Shown in pieces: positions 8,914 through 18,127 of a stretch of DNA of 64,000 nucleotides (within the stretch, counting starts at the first letter, position 1; each line of letters opens with the position of its first letter). The notes under the pieces are model-generated. The model was given only the letters and a program-made list of their open reading frames with translations. It did not search any database and had not been told where the DNA came from. Source of the DNA: Thauera carbonicopians (GTDB lineage: Bacteria; Pseudomonadota; Gammaproteobacteria; Burkholderiales; Rhodocyclaceae); NCBI RefSeq assembly GCF_025699485.1, contig NZ_JANUXN010000002.1, positions 372,001 through 436,000 of the forward strand. Reading direction: 5' to 3'. The position numbers were made by a program, and so were the translations under genes.

Positions 8914-9737
8914 GCCGCCTCCTTCACCGCGAGGCCGCGATCGAGCATCAGGGCGACGATCATCAGCACATACACCGCGCTGCTGAGGCGGTTCAGCCCT
9001 TCGAGGATGTCCGGGCGGGCGATGCTGAAGTCGCCGCCGATGTACAGGCGGGCGGCGACCAGTTCGACCTTGCGGATCGCGGTGCGCAGCATGTTCAGGC
9101 GCGCGGCGGTGAGGCCGTGCTCGACGTCGGGCACGATGTGGTCGTAGCCGAGGTGCTTGAGCGGCGCGTGCGACATGCGGTGGATGGCTTCGGCGTCGAA
9201 GTCGCCCATGTGCACCGGGTGCAGGGCGTCGCCGGCGGCTTCGGCGCGCAGTACGTTGCCGAGGCCGGAGCGGACGTCGGCCAGCCAGGGCGCGATGCGG
9301 CGCGAGGGCTTGTCGCTGTCGGCCAGCTCGGCCTGGATCCAGACCGCGCAGGCGATCGCGTCGTCGATCTGGCCGCGCAGGTGGATGCGCGGGTCGTTCT
9401 TCGACACCAGGGTGTCGGCGTTCAGGTGGGTCAGCGTATCCGGTTTCTTGTCGACCGCCTGCCGGCACAGCACGCAGTGCATGGCGTGGGCATGGTCGCT
9501 GCCGGTCAGCGGATGCACCCGCTTGCGCTCGTCGGCGCTGCCTTTGCCGCGGGCCGCCGCGGGATCATTGACGAAGACCTGGCCGGAAGCATCGACGTAC
9601 TTCACCCGCAGATGGCGCTCGCTGATCAGCGATTGCGCCGCCGGCGTCAGGCAGGCACCCGCCGGCAGATGCAGCTCGGTGCCGTCGGCCAGGGTGTTGC
9701 GCTCGCGCAGCCAGGTTTCGGTGATGTAGGTTGCCAT
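8904..9737 (-). CDS. eutT: Corrinoid adenosyltransferase EutT
   Basis: EutT makes adenosylcobalamin for ethanolamine ammonia-lyase from ATP and reduced cobalamin. The protein has 277 residues, close to the enteric length. A His-rich and CxxC segment ([10 protein letters not shown]) matches the metal-binding region of EutT, although the second residue of the usual CC pair is His here. The C-terminal half is the helical adenosyltransferase domain. The PduS-like protein encoded in the other operon could provide the cobalamin reduction EutT needs. Confidence 0.94.
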   Translation of the reverse strand: MATYITETWLRERNTLADGTELHLPAGACLTPAAQSLISERHLRVKYVDASGQVFVNDPAAARGKGSADERKRVHPLTGSDHAHAMHCVLCRQAVDKKPDTLTHLNADTLVSKNDPRIHLRGQIDDAIACAVWIQAELADSDKPSRRIAPWLADVRSGLGNVLRAEAAGDALHPVHMGDFDAEAIHRMSHAPLKHLGYDHIVPDVEHGLTAARLNMLRTAIRKVELVAARLYIGGDFSIARPDILEGLNRLSSAVYVLMIVALMLDRGLAVKEAAWS

Positions 9738-9761
9738 GATGACTACCCGCCGTGCTCCGCC

Positions 9762-10550
9762 TCAGAGCTCCGACCAGTTGGCCGGATGGGCGACGTACAG
9801 GAAGCGCACCTCGGTGGGCGTGCCGAACTCGATCGCCGAGCCCTTGGGAATGAAGATCACGTCGCCGGGCTTGCCGACCACGGTCTGGCCGTTGCAGCGG
9901 ATGTGAAGCTCGCCTTCGAGCACCAGATCGACCTCGTCGTAGTTCAGCGTCCATGGGAAGAAGCAGCGGTTCCAGCTCATGAAGCCGGCGGCCATCGAGC
10001 TGCCGTCGGCGCTGGTGATGACGTCGGCGATGCCGACATGGCTGTCCTCGCCGGCGCCGTCGAACAGGCCCATGCGCACCGAATCGCCTTTCACCGCCTT
10101 GATGCCGCCGGCAATGGTGCGGGACTCGTAGGGCAGCGCTGCGTCCTGTGCAGAGGGGGCGGGCTTGGGCGGCGCATTGACCGCGAGCGTGGCGGCCTGG
10201 CGCGCCTGCTGCTCCTGCGCGACCTTGCTGACCAGCTGGTCGACCATGCCGTCGGGAACCAGGCCTGCCGGCAGGCGGGCCTGCACTGCCTTGCGGATCT
10301 CGGCGAGCGCTTCCGCCGGCAGGGCAGCGGCTGCGGCCGGCCTGGACGCAGGCATGGCCGGCGTCGGCGGGGCGCCGCAGTGGGGTGCGGCGTCGGCTTT
10401 TGCTTCGCCCTCGCGGATCAGAACGCCCAGCGCCTCGGCGACCGTCCGTGCTTCGGGTGTGACGATATGCCCATTGCGCGTCACGGCGATCTCGCGCTTT
10501 CCGGCGGCGTGCTCACTGCGCACCACTTCGGCACTAATGAGTTGCTTCAT
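9762..10550 (-). CDS. eutQ: EutQ, cupin-type acetate kinase
   Basis: EutQ is a cupin protein with acetate kinase activity in Salmonella, also linked to microcompartment assembly. The product has 262 residues, somewhat longer than the enteric form. A Pro/Ala-rich linker (about residues 55-80) separates a small N-terminal part from the C-terminal cupin, which shows DEVDLVLEGELHI and PGDVIFIPKGS. Its 5' end overlaps eutP by 17 bp, pointing to coupled translation. Confidence 0.93.
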   Translation of the reverse strand: MKQLISAEVVRSEHAAGKREIAVTRNGHIVTPEARTVAEALGVLIREGEAKADAAPHCGAPPTPAMPASRPAAAAALPAEALAEIRKAVQARLPAGLVPDGMVDQLVSKVAQEQQARQAATLAVNAPPKPAPSAQDAALPYESRTIAGGIKAVKGDSVRMGLFDGAGEDSHVGIADVITSADGSSMAAGFMSWNRCFFPWTLNYDEVDLVLEGELHIRCNGQTVVGKPGDVIFIPKGSAIEFGTPTEVRFLYVAHPANWSEL

Positions 10551-11040
10551 GATCGTCCTGCCTTTCCTGTTCGAACAGATAGCGTTTGAAGGGCACGAGG
10601 GTTTCGGGCCTGAACACCGAGACCCGGAAGATCGGCGCGCTGAAGCCGCCGGCGCGCAGCAGGGCCTCGACGCGCTGCGGATCGGCGTCGGGCAGGTCGA
10701 TCTTGGTGATCGCCGCCATCAGGCGCTTGTCGGCATTGACTTCGAGCAGGCCGGGCGGCAGCCGGTAGTCGAAATCGGTTGCGCCATGCACATAGACGAC
10801 GCTGCGGGCGTCGGAGACGGTGTTGATCAGCGCGTGGTGCAGGCGCGGGTGGCTGAAGAACTCGCCCGGCGTATCGACGATGCCGTTCTCGTAGTCGAGC
10901 GCCTGCGTCTTCATCGCCGCGCCTCCGCGGCCGATCAGCGCATTGAACAGCGTGGTCTTGCCTGCCGCGACCGGGCCGACCAGCACGAAGCGGCTGGGAT
11001 CGTAGGGGGAAGGGGGCGGCGAAGGCGAACGGGTCATCAT
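10534..11040 (-). CDS. eutP: EutP, small P-loop protein (acetate kinase/GTPase family)
   Basis: EutP and its homologue PduV are small P-loop proteins of microcompartment operons; acetate kinase activity has been reported for EutP. The 168-residue sequence has Walker A GPVAAGKTTLFNAL near residue 22, a DTPGE switch motif and ITKIDLPDAD, the GTPase-type base-specificity loop. It lies 5 bp after eutS. Confidence 0.92.
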   Translation of the reverse strand: MMTRSPSPPPSPYDPSRFVLVGPVAAGKTTLFNALIGRGGAAMKTQALDYENGIVDTPGEFFSHPRLHHALINTVSDARSVVYVHGATDFDYRLPPGLLEVNADKRLMAAITKIDLPDADPQRVEALLRAGGFSAPIFRVSVFRPETLVPFKRYLFEQERQDDHEATH

Positions 11041-11045
11041 GCGCC

Positions 11046-11390
11046 TCAGGTCCGGGTGATGCTGCAGACGGCGTAATCGAGCACGCGCTGCAGCACGCCG
11101 AGGGTTTCCTGCAGCGCCTCGCCGACGGCGCCGACTGAGCCGCAGATCACCAAGGCACCGCTGAAGCGGTCGAGAAAGCCGATATGGACCGCCGCCGCCT
11201 TGGTGGCGATGTCGCCGGCGATGATCGCGGTCTCGCCCGGGGTCAGGGTCAGGATGCCGATCGCCTCGGCGCCGGAGACGCCGATCTTGTGCGCCAGTTC
11301 TTCGGTGGGATGCGCGATCAGGTGTGCCAGCGTGACCTGCTTGCCGGGCACGAACTCCTGGATGATGCGTTCTTTGTCGTCGAATTTCAT
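11046..11390 (-). CDS. eutS: Shell protein EutS (circularly permuted BMC-H)
   Basis: EutS is a permuted single-BMC-domain shell protein whose bent hexamer is thought to form shell edges. The 114-residue product has the family's features: [17 protein letters not shown] near the N-terminus, [17 protein letters not shown] in the middle and the C-terminal [14 protein letters not shown]. It is the first gene of the minus-strand operon. The candidate EutR-dependent promoter lies about 150 bp upstream. Confidence 0.95.
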   Translation of the reverse strand: MKFDDKERIIQEFVPGKQVTLAHLIAHPTEELAHKIGVSGAEAIGILTLTPGETAIIAGDIATKAAAVHIGFLDRFSGALVICGSVGAVGEALQETLGVLQRVLDYAVCSITRT

Positions 11391-11697
11391 GGCTTCCGTC
11401 GGCCTGCTCCGTTATCGCAGCGGGCGGCGCCCGGGTGAAGGGGGCCGCTCCAGGAACGTCAGCTGAACGCCTTGCGCTACATGGCTGGCGCGGTCCGGGC
11501 CTGCCGGCCGCTGCCGTGATGGCGAGGAGTTCGGTCTGATGGTAGCCCCGGGGTTTTTGGGGCCGCTAACAAAAATCGGCAAGTTTGACGGTGCTGTGCC
11601 CGTGCGCGGGGCACGGCTGCGCGCGCTCAGGCAGTTGCCGCAGAACGGGAGGTCGGGGGCATGGCGCGGAAGCTGCCCGAGGCGGGCGTGCCTGGCT
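11391..11697. other. eutR-eutS intergenic region
   Basis: This 307-bp gap separates two genes of the same strand. It contains the 49-bp element at 11538-11586. The stretch 11391-11537 would be the leader of the eutS mRNA; no clear riboswitch or B12-box was seen in it. Confidence 0.6.
11538..11586 (-). promoter_or_regulatory. Candidate EutR-dependent promoter of the eutSPQTDMNEJGHA operon (copy A)
   Basis: Read on the minus strand, this 49-bp element begins AAACTTGCCG, runs through GTTAGCGGCC and ends in a TACCAT hexamer that could be a -10 box. It matches the element upstream of eutB at 44 of 49 positions without gaps, with the first 27 bases identical. No good -35 box lies 17 bp upstream of the hexamer, as expected for an activator-dependent promoter. 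The hexamer is about 150 bp from the eutS start. EutR as the binding protein is inferred from position. Confidence 0.7.
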
Positions 11698-12783
11698 TCA
11701 GGCAAGCATGACGAGCGGGACTTTTTCCGCTCTGGAGCGGATGCTGGAAGGGTAGCGGAAGCAGACGTGCTCGCCGCCGCCGGCTTTCAGGGTGTCGGAC
11801 GGGTGTTCGGCGAACATCGCGAAATAGTCGGCGGCGAACTGGCTCATGTGCCAGAAGCCCCAGCGGGCGGCGACGTCCTGCACCGTCCTGAAGCCGGAGT
11901 CGCGGTCGCGCAGCGTGCGGCGCACCGCGTTCAGGCGCAGGGCCTTGAGGTAGTTCACCGGGCAGATGCCGAGTACCGCGCGGAAAGCGTTCTGCAGCGT
12001 ACGGCGGCTGACGTAGAGCGCTTCGCACAGGTCGGTCACCGAGATGACGCGGTCGGGTTGGGACAGCACGTATTCGCGCGCGCCGGAGACCAGTCGGCGG
12101 TAGCTGAGATTGCTGTGGCGCAGCTTGACCGGCGCGATGTGTTCGCCGAACAGCTCGAACAGGCCGGTCATCAGTTCCTCGGTCAGGGTGTCGCACACCG
12201 TGCGGGGCAGGCGCTTCAGGCCCAGGCCGGCGGCCTGCAGCAGCGTGCGCGACACGCGTTCCCAGAAGATCGCCTTCTGCCGTGCCGGCAGCGGAAACGA
12301 TTCGCCCCTGCGCAGCAGTTCGACCAGCTGGGGGCGCTCGGCGGCACGGGCGTGGCGTTCGAGCAGCGCTTCGTCGATGACGATGCCGAGGATCTGGTAG
12401 GCATCCGGCGTGAGCAGTTCGAAGTCCTTGCCGCCGGGGCGCACGGCGATGGTGTTGCGGCCGAGCGGCGAAGCGTTGATCAGGCCGTCGGCGCTGTCGC
12501 AGCGCGGCAGGCCGAACCAGAAGGCGCCGGGCCAGACGATGCAGGTCTGGCGCAGCGCGTGGCTGGTGGTTTCGAGGAAGAACTGCATCTGGCCGAGCCA
12601 GACCTCGGTGATCGAGCCGAAGAAGCGGCCGGCGCCGATCTGATCGTATTCCTGATACCAGGCGGTGATGTTGGCCGCCTGCTCGTCGGCATCGTGTACG
12701 TCCGATACCCGGATGCACCCCTTGGTGTCGCCCAGCGGCAGGATGATTCCCTGCTCCGTGGTCGTCATGATCTCGGCTTTCAT
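11698..12783 (-). CDS. eutR: AraC-family regulator EutR
   Basis: EutR activates eut operons in response to ethanolamine plus adenosylcobalamin. The 361-residue protein has a C-terminal AraC/XylS double helix-turn-helix, visible as VTDLCEALYVSRRTLQNAF (about residues 260-280) and the second helix pair near FRTVQDVAARWGF. The N-terminal two thirds match the EutR effector domain (AWYQEYDQIGAGRFFGS). The ATG at 12783 was chosen because GGAGAG lies a few bases upstream; an in-frame ATG at 12798 is possible. Unlike in enterics, where eutR is the last gene, it sits between the two divergent eut operons. Confidence 0.93.
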   Translation of the reverse strand: MKAEIMTTTEQGIILPLGDTKGCIRVSDVHDADEQAANITAWYQEYDQIGAGRFFGSITEVWLGQMQFFLETTSHALRQTCIVWPGAFWFGLPRCDSADGLINASPLGRNTIAVRPGGKDFELLTPDAYQILGIVIDEALLERHARAAERPQLVELLRRGESFPLPARQKAIFWERVSRTLLQAAGLGLKRLPRTVCDTLTEELMTGLFELFGEHIAPVKLRHSNLSYRRLVSGAREYVLSQPDRVISVTDLCEALYVSRRTLQNAFRAVLGICPVNYLKALRLNAVRRTLRDRDSGFRTVQDVAARWGFWHMSQFAADYFAMFAEHPSDTLKAGGGEHVCFRYPSSIRSRAEKVPLVMLA

Positions 12784-13119
12784 GGCTCTCCGCTGCATGG
12801 AAAAACTGAATTCCGGAGGAGGGGCCCCGGCGCTCCGCTTCGATCCCGCACCGCCTGCCGCCGAATGACCATGCAGCGGAAGGGGATGAGCGGACCTTAG
12901 CCCGTGCCGGTTCGGGGCGTCAATTGCGCCGCGTGAAACTTGCCGATTTTTGTTAGCGGCCCAAAAAACGCCGGGCGTAGCATCGCTGCGTGGAATGACG
13001 TGGCCCGACCTTGGGCCGCCGGCCGTCGGCTTCGGCCGTTCGGGATGCAGGTGCCGCCAGCGGCGGGTGCGTGGAGCGTGGCGGATCGTTTCCTCTTTGG
13101 CTTTGTGGATGGAGCGCAC
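12784..13119. other. eutR-eutB divergent intergenic region
   Basis: A 336-bp region between divergent genes. It carries copy B of the shared promoter element at 12936-12984. The part 12784-12935 should hold the eutR promoter; no consensus boxes stand out there. The stretch 12985-13119 is the eutB leader. Confidence 0.6.
12936..12984 (+). promoter_or_regulatory. Candidate EutR-dependent promoter of eutBCLK-pduST (copy B)
   Basis: On the plus strand the element begins AAACTTGCCG, runs through GTTAGCGGCC and ends in TAGCAT, a possible -10 box. It is the same 49-bp element as upstream of eutS, in the same orientation relative to transcription. The -10-like hexamer ends 136 bp before the eutB start, against 148 bp for the eutS copy. 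Confidence 0.7.
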
Positions 13120-14481
13120 ATGAAACTCAAGGCTCAGTTGTTCGGCCAGACCTACCAGTTCAAGGACGTCAAGGACGTGCTGGCCAAGGCGAACGATCTC
13201 CGCTCGGGCGACGTTCTGGCGGGCGTGGCGGCGCAGAGCACACGCGAGCGGGTGGCGGCGAAATACGTGCTGTCCGAGCTGACGCTGGCGGATCTGCGCA
13301 ACAACCCGGTGGTGCCCTACGAAGAGGACTGCGTCACCCGCATCATCCAGGACGACATCAATTCCGCGGCCTACGAGAAGGTGAAGAACTGGACCGTCGG
13401 CGAACTGCGCGAATGGATCCTCGACGACGATACCAGCAATGACGACATCGCCTTCATCCGCAAGGGACTGACGTCCGAGATGATCGCCGGCGTGGCCAAG
13501 ATCTGTTCCAACTCGGACCTGATCTACGGCGCGTCGAAGATGCCGGTGGTGAAGAAGGCCAATACCACGATCGGCCTGCCGGGCCGGATCTCGGCGCGGC
13601 TGCAGCCCAACGATACCCGCGACAACCTGGAAAGCATCCGCGCGCAGATCTTCGAAGGCCTGTCCTACGGCGCGGGCGACGCGGTGATCGGGGTCAATCC
13701 GGTGACCGACAACGTCGAGAACATCCACCGCATCCTCGACACCATCTACGAGATCGTCGACAAGTACCAGATTCCCACCCAGGGCTGCGTGCTGGCGCAC
13801 ATCACCACCCAGATCGCGGCGATCCGCCGCGGCGCGCCGGGCGGCCTGATCTTCCAGAGCATCTGCGGCAGCGAGAAGGGGCTGAAGGAGTTCGGCGTCG
13901 AGATCGCGATGCTCGACGAGGCGGCCGAGGTCGGCCGTACCCACAACCGCCTGGCCGGGCCGAACTGCCTGTATTTCGAAACCGGCCAGGGTTCGGCGCT
14001 GTCGGCCGGCGCGCACTACGGCGCCGACCAGGTGACGATGGAGGCGCGCAACTACGGCCTGGCGCGCCACTACGACCCGATGCTGGTCAATACCGTGGTC
14101 GGCTTCATCGGCCCGGAATACCTCTACAACGACCGCCAGATCATCCGCGCCGGTCTCGAGGACCACTTCATGGGCAAGCTGTCCGGCGTGTCGATGGGCT
14201 GCGACACCTGCTACACCAACCACGCCGAAGCGGACCAGAACTCCAACGAGAACCTGATGGTGCTGCTGGGCTCGGCCGGGGTGAACTTCATCATGGGCAT
14301 GCCGCTGGGCGACGACATCATGCTCAATTACCAGACCAGCGCCTTCCACGACACCGCCACGCTGCGCAAGGTGCTGAACCGCAGGCCGGCACCCGAGTTC
14401 GAGCAGTGGCTGGAAAAGATGGGGCTGATGGAAAACGGCCGCCTGACCCACAATGCGGGCGACGCGTCGTGGTTCTTCTGA
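13120..14481 (+). CDS. eutB: Ethanolamine ammonia-lyase large subunit EutB
   Basis: EutB with EutC forms the adenosylcobalamin-dependent lyase that splits ethanolamine into acetaldehyde and ammonia. The product has 453 residues, the same length as the E. coli subunit, and is co-linear in style throughout (for example [15 protein letters not shown] in the barrel and the C-terminal NAGDASWFF). The ATG at 13120 has GGAG 5 bp upstream and gives the standard [12 protein letters not shown] start. Confidence 0.97.
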   Translation: MKLKAQLFGQTYQFKDVKDVLAKANDLRSGDVLAGVAAQSTRERVAAKYVLSELTLADLRNNPVVPYEEDCVTRIIQDDINSAAYEKVKNWTVGELREWILDDDTSNDDIAFIRKGLTSEMIAGVAKICSNSDLIYGASKMPVVKKANTTIGLPGRISARLQPNDTRDNLESIRAQIFEGLSYGAGDAVIGVNPVTDNVENIHRILDTIYEIVDKYQIPTQGCVLAHITTQIAAIRRGAPGGLIFQSICGSEKGLKEFGVEIAMLDEAAEVGRTHNRLAGPNCLYFETGQGSALSAGAHYGADQVTMEARNYGLARHYDPMLVNTVVGFIGPEYLYNDRQIIRAGLEDHFMGKLSGVSMGCDTCYTNHAEADQNSNENLMVLLGSAGVNFIMGMPLGDDIMLNYQTSAFHDTATLRKVLNRRPAPEFEQWLEKMGLMENGRLTHNAGDASWFF

Positions 14482-14500
14482 CTTTGGGGGCGTGTTGATC

Positions 14501-15382
14501 ATGGACCAGAAAGAGATCGAGAGCATCGTCCGCGCGGTGCTGGGGCAGATCGGCGGCACGGCGGCACCCGCGCCTGCGAGCACTTCGTCCGCTGCCGCGG
14601 CGCCGGCCGGGGCCGATGGCGGCTGCCTGCCGGACCTCGGCGACGCCAGCGTCAAGAACTGGATCGGCGTGCGCAATCCGAAGAGCCTCGAAGTGCTGCA
14701 GGAGCTCAAGCGCAATAGCGGCTCGCGGGTGTGCTCGGGCCGCGTCGGCACCCGCCCGCGCACCACCTCGCTGCTGCGCTTCCTCGCCGACCATTCGCGC
14801 TCCAAGGACACGGTGCTGCAGGACGTGCCGGCCGCCTGGCTGGAAAAGACCGGCCTGCTCGAAGTGCATAGCGAGATCAAGGACAAGGACCAGTACCTGA
14901 CCCGGCCGGACCTCGGCCGGCGGCTGTCGGCCGAAGCGGTGCAGATCCTGAAGTCGAAGTGCAAGCAGTCGCCGCAGGTGCAGGTGGTGGTGTCCGACGG
15001 CCTGTCGACCGACGCGATCACCTCCAACTACGACGAGATCCTGCCGCCGCTGCTGAAAGGGCTGGAGAGCGCCGGGCTGGACGTCGGCACGCCGTTCTTC
15101 GTGCGTTATGGCCGCGTCAAGGTCGAAGACCAGATCGGCGAACTGCTCGGCGCCAAGGTGGTGATCCTGCTGGTCGGCGAACGGCCCGGCCTCGGCCAGT
15201 CCGAGAGCCTGTCCTGCTACATGGTTTACAGCCCCACTTCGCAGACGGTCGAGGCCGACCGTACCTGCATTTCCAACATCCACCGCGCCGGCACGCCGCC
15301 GGTCGAGGCGGCAGCCGTCATCGTCGATCTGGCCAAGCGCATGCTGGAGCAGAAGGCTTCGGGCATCGCGCTGAACAAGTGA
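14501..15382 (+). CDS. eutC: Ethanolamine ammonia-lyase small subunit EutC
   Basis: EutC completes the lyase and contributes to cobalamin binding. The 293-residue product is the family length. Residues 1-18 ([18 protein letters not shown]) form an amphipathic helix followed by an Ala/Pro/Ser linker, the form of the known EutC encapsulation signal. The conserved [13 protein letters not shown]-type segment and [14 protein letters not shown] are present. The start at 14501 lies 19 bp after the eutB stop; the longer open frame upstream overlaps eutB and is not family-like. Confidence 0.96.
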   Translation: MDQKEIESIVRAVLGQIGGTAAPAPASTSSAAAAPAGADGGCLPDLGDASVKNWIGVRNPKSLEVLQELKRNSGSRVCSGRVGTRPRTTSLLRFLADHSRSKDTVLQDVPAAWLEKTGLLEVHSEIKDKDQYLTRPDLGRRLSAEAVQILKSKCKQSPQVQVVVSDGLSTDAITSNYDEILPPLLKGLESAGLDVGTPFFVRYGRVKVEDQIGELLGAKVVILLVGERPGLGQSESLSCYMVYSPTSQTVEADRTCISNIHRAGTPPVEAAAVIVDLAKRMLEQKASGIALNK

Positions 15383-15411
15383 GCCATCCGGATTCCGTGG
15401 AGAGATAAGTC

Positions 15412-16068
15412 ATGTCCGCACTCGAACCCATCAAGCCCAGCGTCAAGGCCGTCCGCCTGATCGCCTCGGTGGCGAAGGACTACAAGGAAGAACTCGGCCT
15501 GCCGGCGCACATGAACAGCATCGGCCTGCTGACGGCGGATTCGGACGACGTCACCTACATCGCCGCCGACGAGGCGACGAAGCAGGCTCAGGTCGAAGTC
15601 GTCTATGGCCGTTCGCTGTATGCCGGCGCGGCGCACAGTTCGTCGCCCACCGCGGGCGAAGTGATCATCATGCTCGGCGGTCCGACGCCGGCCGAAGTCA
15701 AGGCCGGGCTGGACGCGATGGTGGCGATGATCGAGAGCGGGCCGGCCTTCCAGTGGGCCGACGATGCGCATACCGCCGCCTTCCTCGCCCACCTGGTGTC
15801 GCGCACCGGCAGCTATCTGTCGGGGCTGGCGAAGATTCCGCTCGGCGATGCGATGGCCTACCTGATCGCGCCGCCGCTGGAAGCGATGTACGGCATCGAT
15901 GCCGCGATCAAGGCCGCCGACGTCAGGCTGGCGACCTACATCGGGCCGCCGTCCGAGACCAACTACGGCGGCGCCTTCCTGACCGGCAGCCAGGCCGCAT
16001 GCAAGGCGGCCTGCGGTGCCTTCACCGAGGCGGTGCTCGAAGTCGGGCGCGACAACATCCGCTTCTGA
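15412..16068 (+). CDS. eutL: Trimeric shell protein EutL (BMC-T)
   Basis: EutL is a tandem BMC-domain trimer with a gated central pore. The 218-residue product matches the family in length and contains [15 protein letters not shown] in the first half and [15 protein letters not shown], the conserved pore-lining segment, near the C-terminus. It lies 29 bp after eutC with an AGAGA ribosome-binding sequence. Confidence 0.95.
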   Translation: MSALEPIKPSVKAVRLIASVAKDYKEELGLPAHMNSIGLLTADSDDVTYIAADEATKQAQVEVVYGRSLYAGAAHSSSPTAGEVIIMLGGPTPAEVKAGLDAMVAMIESGPAFQWADDAHTAAFLAHLVSRTGSYLSGLAKIPLGDAMAYLIAPPLEAMYGIDAAIKAADVRLATYIGPPSETNYGGAFLTGSQAACKAACGAFTEAVLEVGRDNIRF

Positions 16069-16118
16069 GCGGATGACCGGCAGATGAACGCTCAGGCCCT
16101 TTCCTTCGAGGTTTCCGC

Positions 16119-16754
16119 ATGAAGATCGACGCGCTGGGTTTTCTGGAAGTCCGCGGCCTGGTCGCGGCGATCGAGGCGGCCGACGCCATGCTGAAGGCGG
16201 CGGACGTCAAGCTGATCCGCTCGCACCAGGTCGATCCGCGCTTCTTCACGCTGGTGGTCGAGGGCGACCTGGCCGCCTGCCGCGCCGCCGTCGATGCCGG
16301 CAAGGCGGCGGCGTCGCGGCTGGGCGAAGTCGTCAGCCGGCTGGAGATCGGCCGGCCAGACAACGATACCGAAGCCATGGTGCTGGAGCTGGTGGATCGC
16401 TCGAAGGGTGAAGCGCCGAAAGCCAGGCCGGCCGCGGGAGAAAACGCTGCTGCGGCCTTGCCGGCCGCCGCCGGGGCCGCGCCGGCTGGTGATGCCCCGA
16501 CTCCCGCGACGCCAACGCCTGCGGCGCCGGCAGCAGATGAGAGCGTCGATACCTCGGGCATCGTCGCATCGGGCGTCGATACGTCGGACGACGCGGCGCT
16601 GCTGGCCTTCATCGCCGCGTCCGCGCGCGGCCGCTCGCTGGCCGAGCTGGCGGCGCACTTCGGCCCGGCGGTGGACCGTGCGCGGCTGGAGGCGCTGGTG
16701 GCCGAAGGGCGGCTGCGCAAAGCTGGTGCCCGCTACCGGGCAGTGGTGCAGTGA
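16119..16754 (+). CDS. eutK: Shell protein EutK with C-terminal helix-turn-helix-like domain
   Basis: EutK has a BMC domain fused to a small C-terminal winged-helix-like domain proposed to bind nucleic acid. Here residues 1-88 are the BMC domain (MKIDALGFLEVRGLVAAIEA). Residues 100-145 are an Ala/Pro-rich linker, and residues 155-211 form the C-terminal domain (LAFIAASARGRSLAELAAHF). At 211 residues it is longer than the enteric protein (about 165), the difference being the linker. Confidence 0.9.
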   Translation: MKIDALGFLEVRGLVAAIEAADAMLKAADVKLIRSHQVDPRFFTLVVEGDLAACRAAVDAGKAAASRLGEVVSRLEIGRPDNDTEAMVLELVDRSKGEAPKARPAAGENAAAALPAAAGAAPAGDAPTPATPTPAAPAADESVDTSGIVASGVDTSDDAALLAFIAASARGRSLAELAAHFGPAVDRARLEALVAEGRLRKAGARYRAVVQ

Positions 16755-16797
16755 GGGCGCCATGACGGCGCGGATTGCGAGCGGGAGATAGAGGTAC

Positions 16798-18126
16798 ATG
16801 GAAACCCAGGAGATCGTCCGCAAGGTGTATGAGGCCGGCGTCGTCGGCGCCGGCGGCGCGGGCTTTCCGACCCACGTCAAGCTGGGCGCGGAGGCTGAGA
16901 TCGTGCTGGTCAATGGCGCCGAATGCGAGCCGCTGCTGAAGGTCGACCAGCAACTGGCGGTGCGCCATGCGAAGGAAATGGTGCGCGGCCTGGCGCTGGC
17001 GATGCAGGCGGTGGGCGCACGTGAAGGCATCGTTGCGCTGAAGGCCAAGTACGCCGAGGCGATCGACGCGATCACGCCGCTGCTGCACGAGAACATGCGC
17101 ATCCACATCCTGCAGGACGTGTATCCGGCCGGCGACGAGGTGATCACGATCTGGATGGCAACCGGCCGGCGCGTGCCGCCGGGCGACATTCCGCTGAGCA
17201 TCGGCGTGGTGGTCAACAATGTGAACACGCTGATCAACGTCGCCCGCGCGGTGGATGAAGGACTGCCCGTGACCCACCGCTGCCTGACGGTCACCGGCGC
17301 GGTCAATGAACCGGTGACCGTGACGGTGCCGATCGGCACGCCGCTGCGCGAGACGCTGGCGCTGGCCGGCGGGCTCAGCATTCCCGCGACCGACGCGGCC
17401 TTCATCGATGGCGGGCCGATGATGGGTGGCCTGCTCGAATCGCTCGACGTCCCGGTCACCCGGACCACCGGCGGCCTGATCGCGCTGCCTGCCGACCACC
17501 TGCTGATCCAGCGCCGGCGCGCCGACATGCGCAGCGTCATCAGCATGGCGCGCACGGTGTGCGAGCAATGCCTGCTGTGTACCGAACTCTGCCCGCGCCA
17601 TCTGATCGGCCACGAACTGCCGCCGCACCTGATCGTGCGTTCGGTGAACTACAACCACGTTGCCAAGCCGTCGGTGCTGCTGTCGGCGCTGACCTGCTCG
17701 GAGTGCGCGATCTGCGAAGCCTATGCCTGTCCGGTGGAGATCTCGCCGATGCGCCTGAACCAGGCGCTGAAGGCGCAGTTCCGCCAGGAAGGCGCGCGCT
17801 ACGAAGGCGAGCTGCGCAAGGCCGATCCGATGATCGAAGGGCGCCTGCTGCCGACGAGCCGGCTGGTGGCCCGCATCGGCCTGACGCGCTACAACCGCAA
17901 GGCGCCTTGGTCGGACGTCGTGCATGCGCCGGAACGGGTGTGGATTCGCCTGCGCCAGCACATCGGCGTCGCCGCCGAGCCCTGTATCCGCGTCGGCGAT
18001 GCCGTCCGCTGCGGACAGCGCATCGCCGACATCCCGGCCAAGGCGATGGGCGCACCGATCCACGCCAGCATCGACGGCGTGGTGGAAACGATCGGCGACG
18101 ACGCCATTGTCATCAGGAGGGCGTAA
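16798..18126 (+). CDS. pduS: PduS-like cobalamin reductase / RnfC-type electron carrier
   Basis: PduS is a flavin and Fe-S protein that reduces cobalamin for adenosyltransferase and binds the microcompartment shell. The 442-residue protein has the RnfC/Nqo1 nucleotide-binding loop GAGGAGFPTHVKLG near residue 19. It has two ferredoxin-type clusters, CEQCLLCTELCP near residue 255 and CSECAICEAYACP near residue 300, and a C-terminal barrel-sandwich hybrid domain. Enterobacterial eut operons lack this gene. Its position after eutK and before pduT suggests it supplies electrons across the shell to EutT-bound cobalamin; that role is inferred. Confidence 0.88.
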   Translation: METQEIVRKVYEAGVVGAGGAGFPTHVKLGAEAEIVLVNGAECEPLLKVDQQLAVRHAKEMVRGLALAMQAVGAREGIVALKAKYAEAIDAITPLLHENMRIHILQDVYPAGDEVITIWMATGRRVPPGDIPLSIGVVVNNVNTLINVARAVDEGLPVTHRCLTVTGAVNEPVTVTVPIGTPLRETLALAGGLSIPATDAAFIDGGPMMGGLLESLDVPVTRTTGGLIALPADHLLIQRRRADMRSVISMARTVCEQCLLCTELCPRHLIGHELPPHLIVRSVNYNHVAKPSVLLSALTCSECAICEAYACPVEISPMRLNQALKAQFRQEGARYEGELRKADPMIEGRLLPTSRLVARIGLTRYNRKAPWSDVVHAPERVWIRLRQHIGVAAEPCIRVGDAVRCGQRIADIPAKAMGAPIHASIDGVVETIGDDAIVIRRA

Positions 18127-18127
18127 G

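Noticed and set aside
11391-11537. A cobalamin riboswitch in the eutS leader
   Set aside because: No B12-box-like sequence or compatible long fold was recognised; control by EutR explains cobalamin response in this operon type. An Rfam covariance search would settle it.
11698-15027. A 1109-residue minus-strand open frame spanning eutR and the antisense of eutB and eutC
   Set aside because: Only the last 361 codons are EutR. The rest is antisense to eutB/eutC, where high GC keeps other frames open; it has no protein-like motifs and no start signal.
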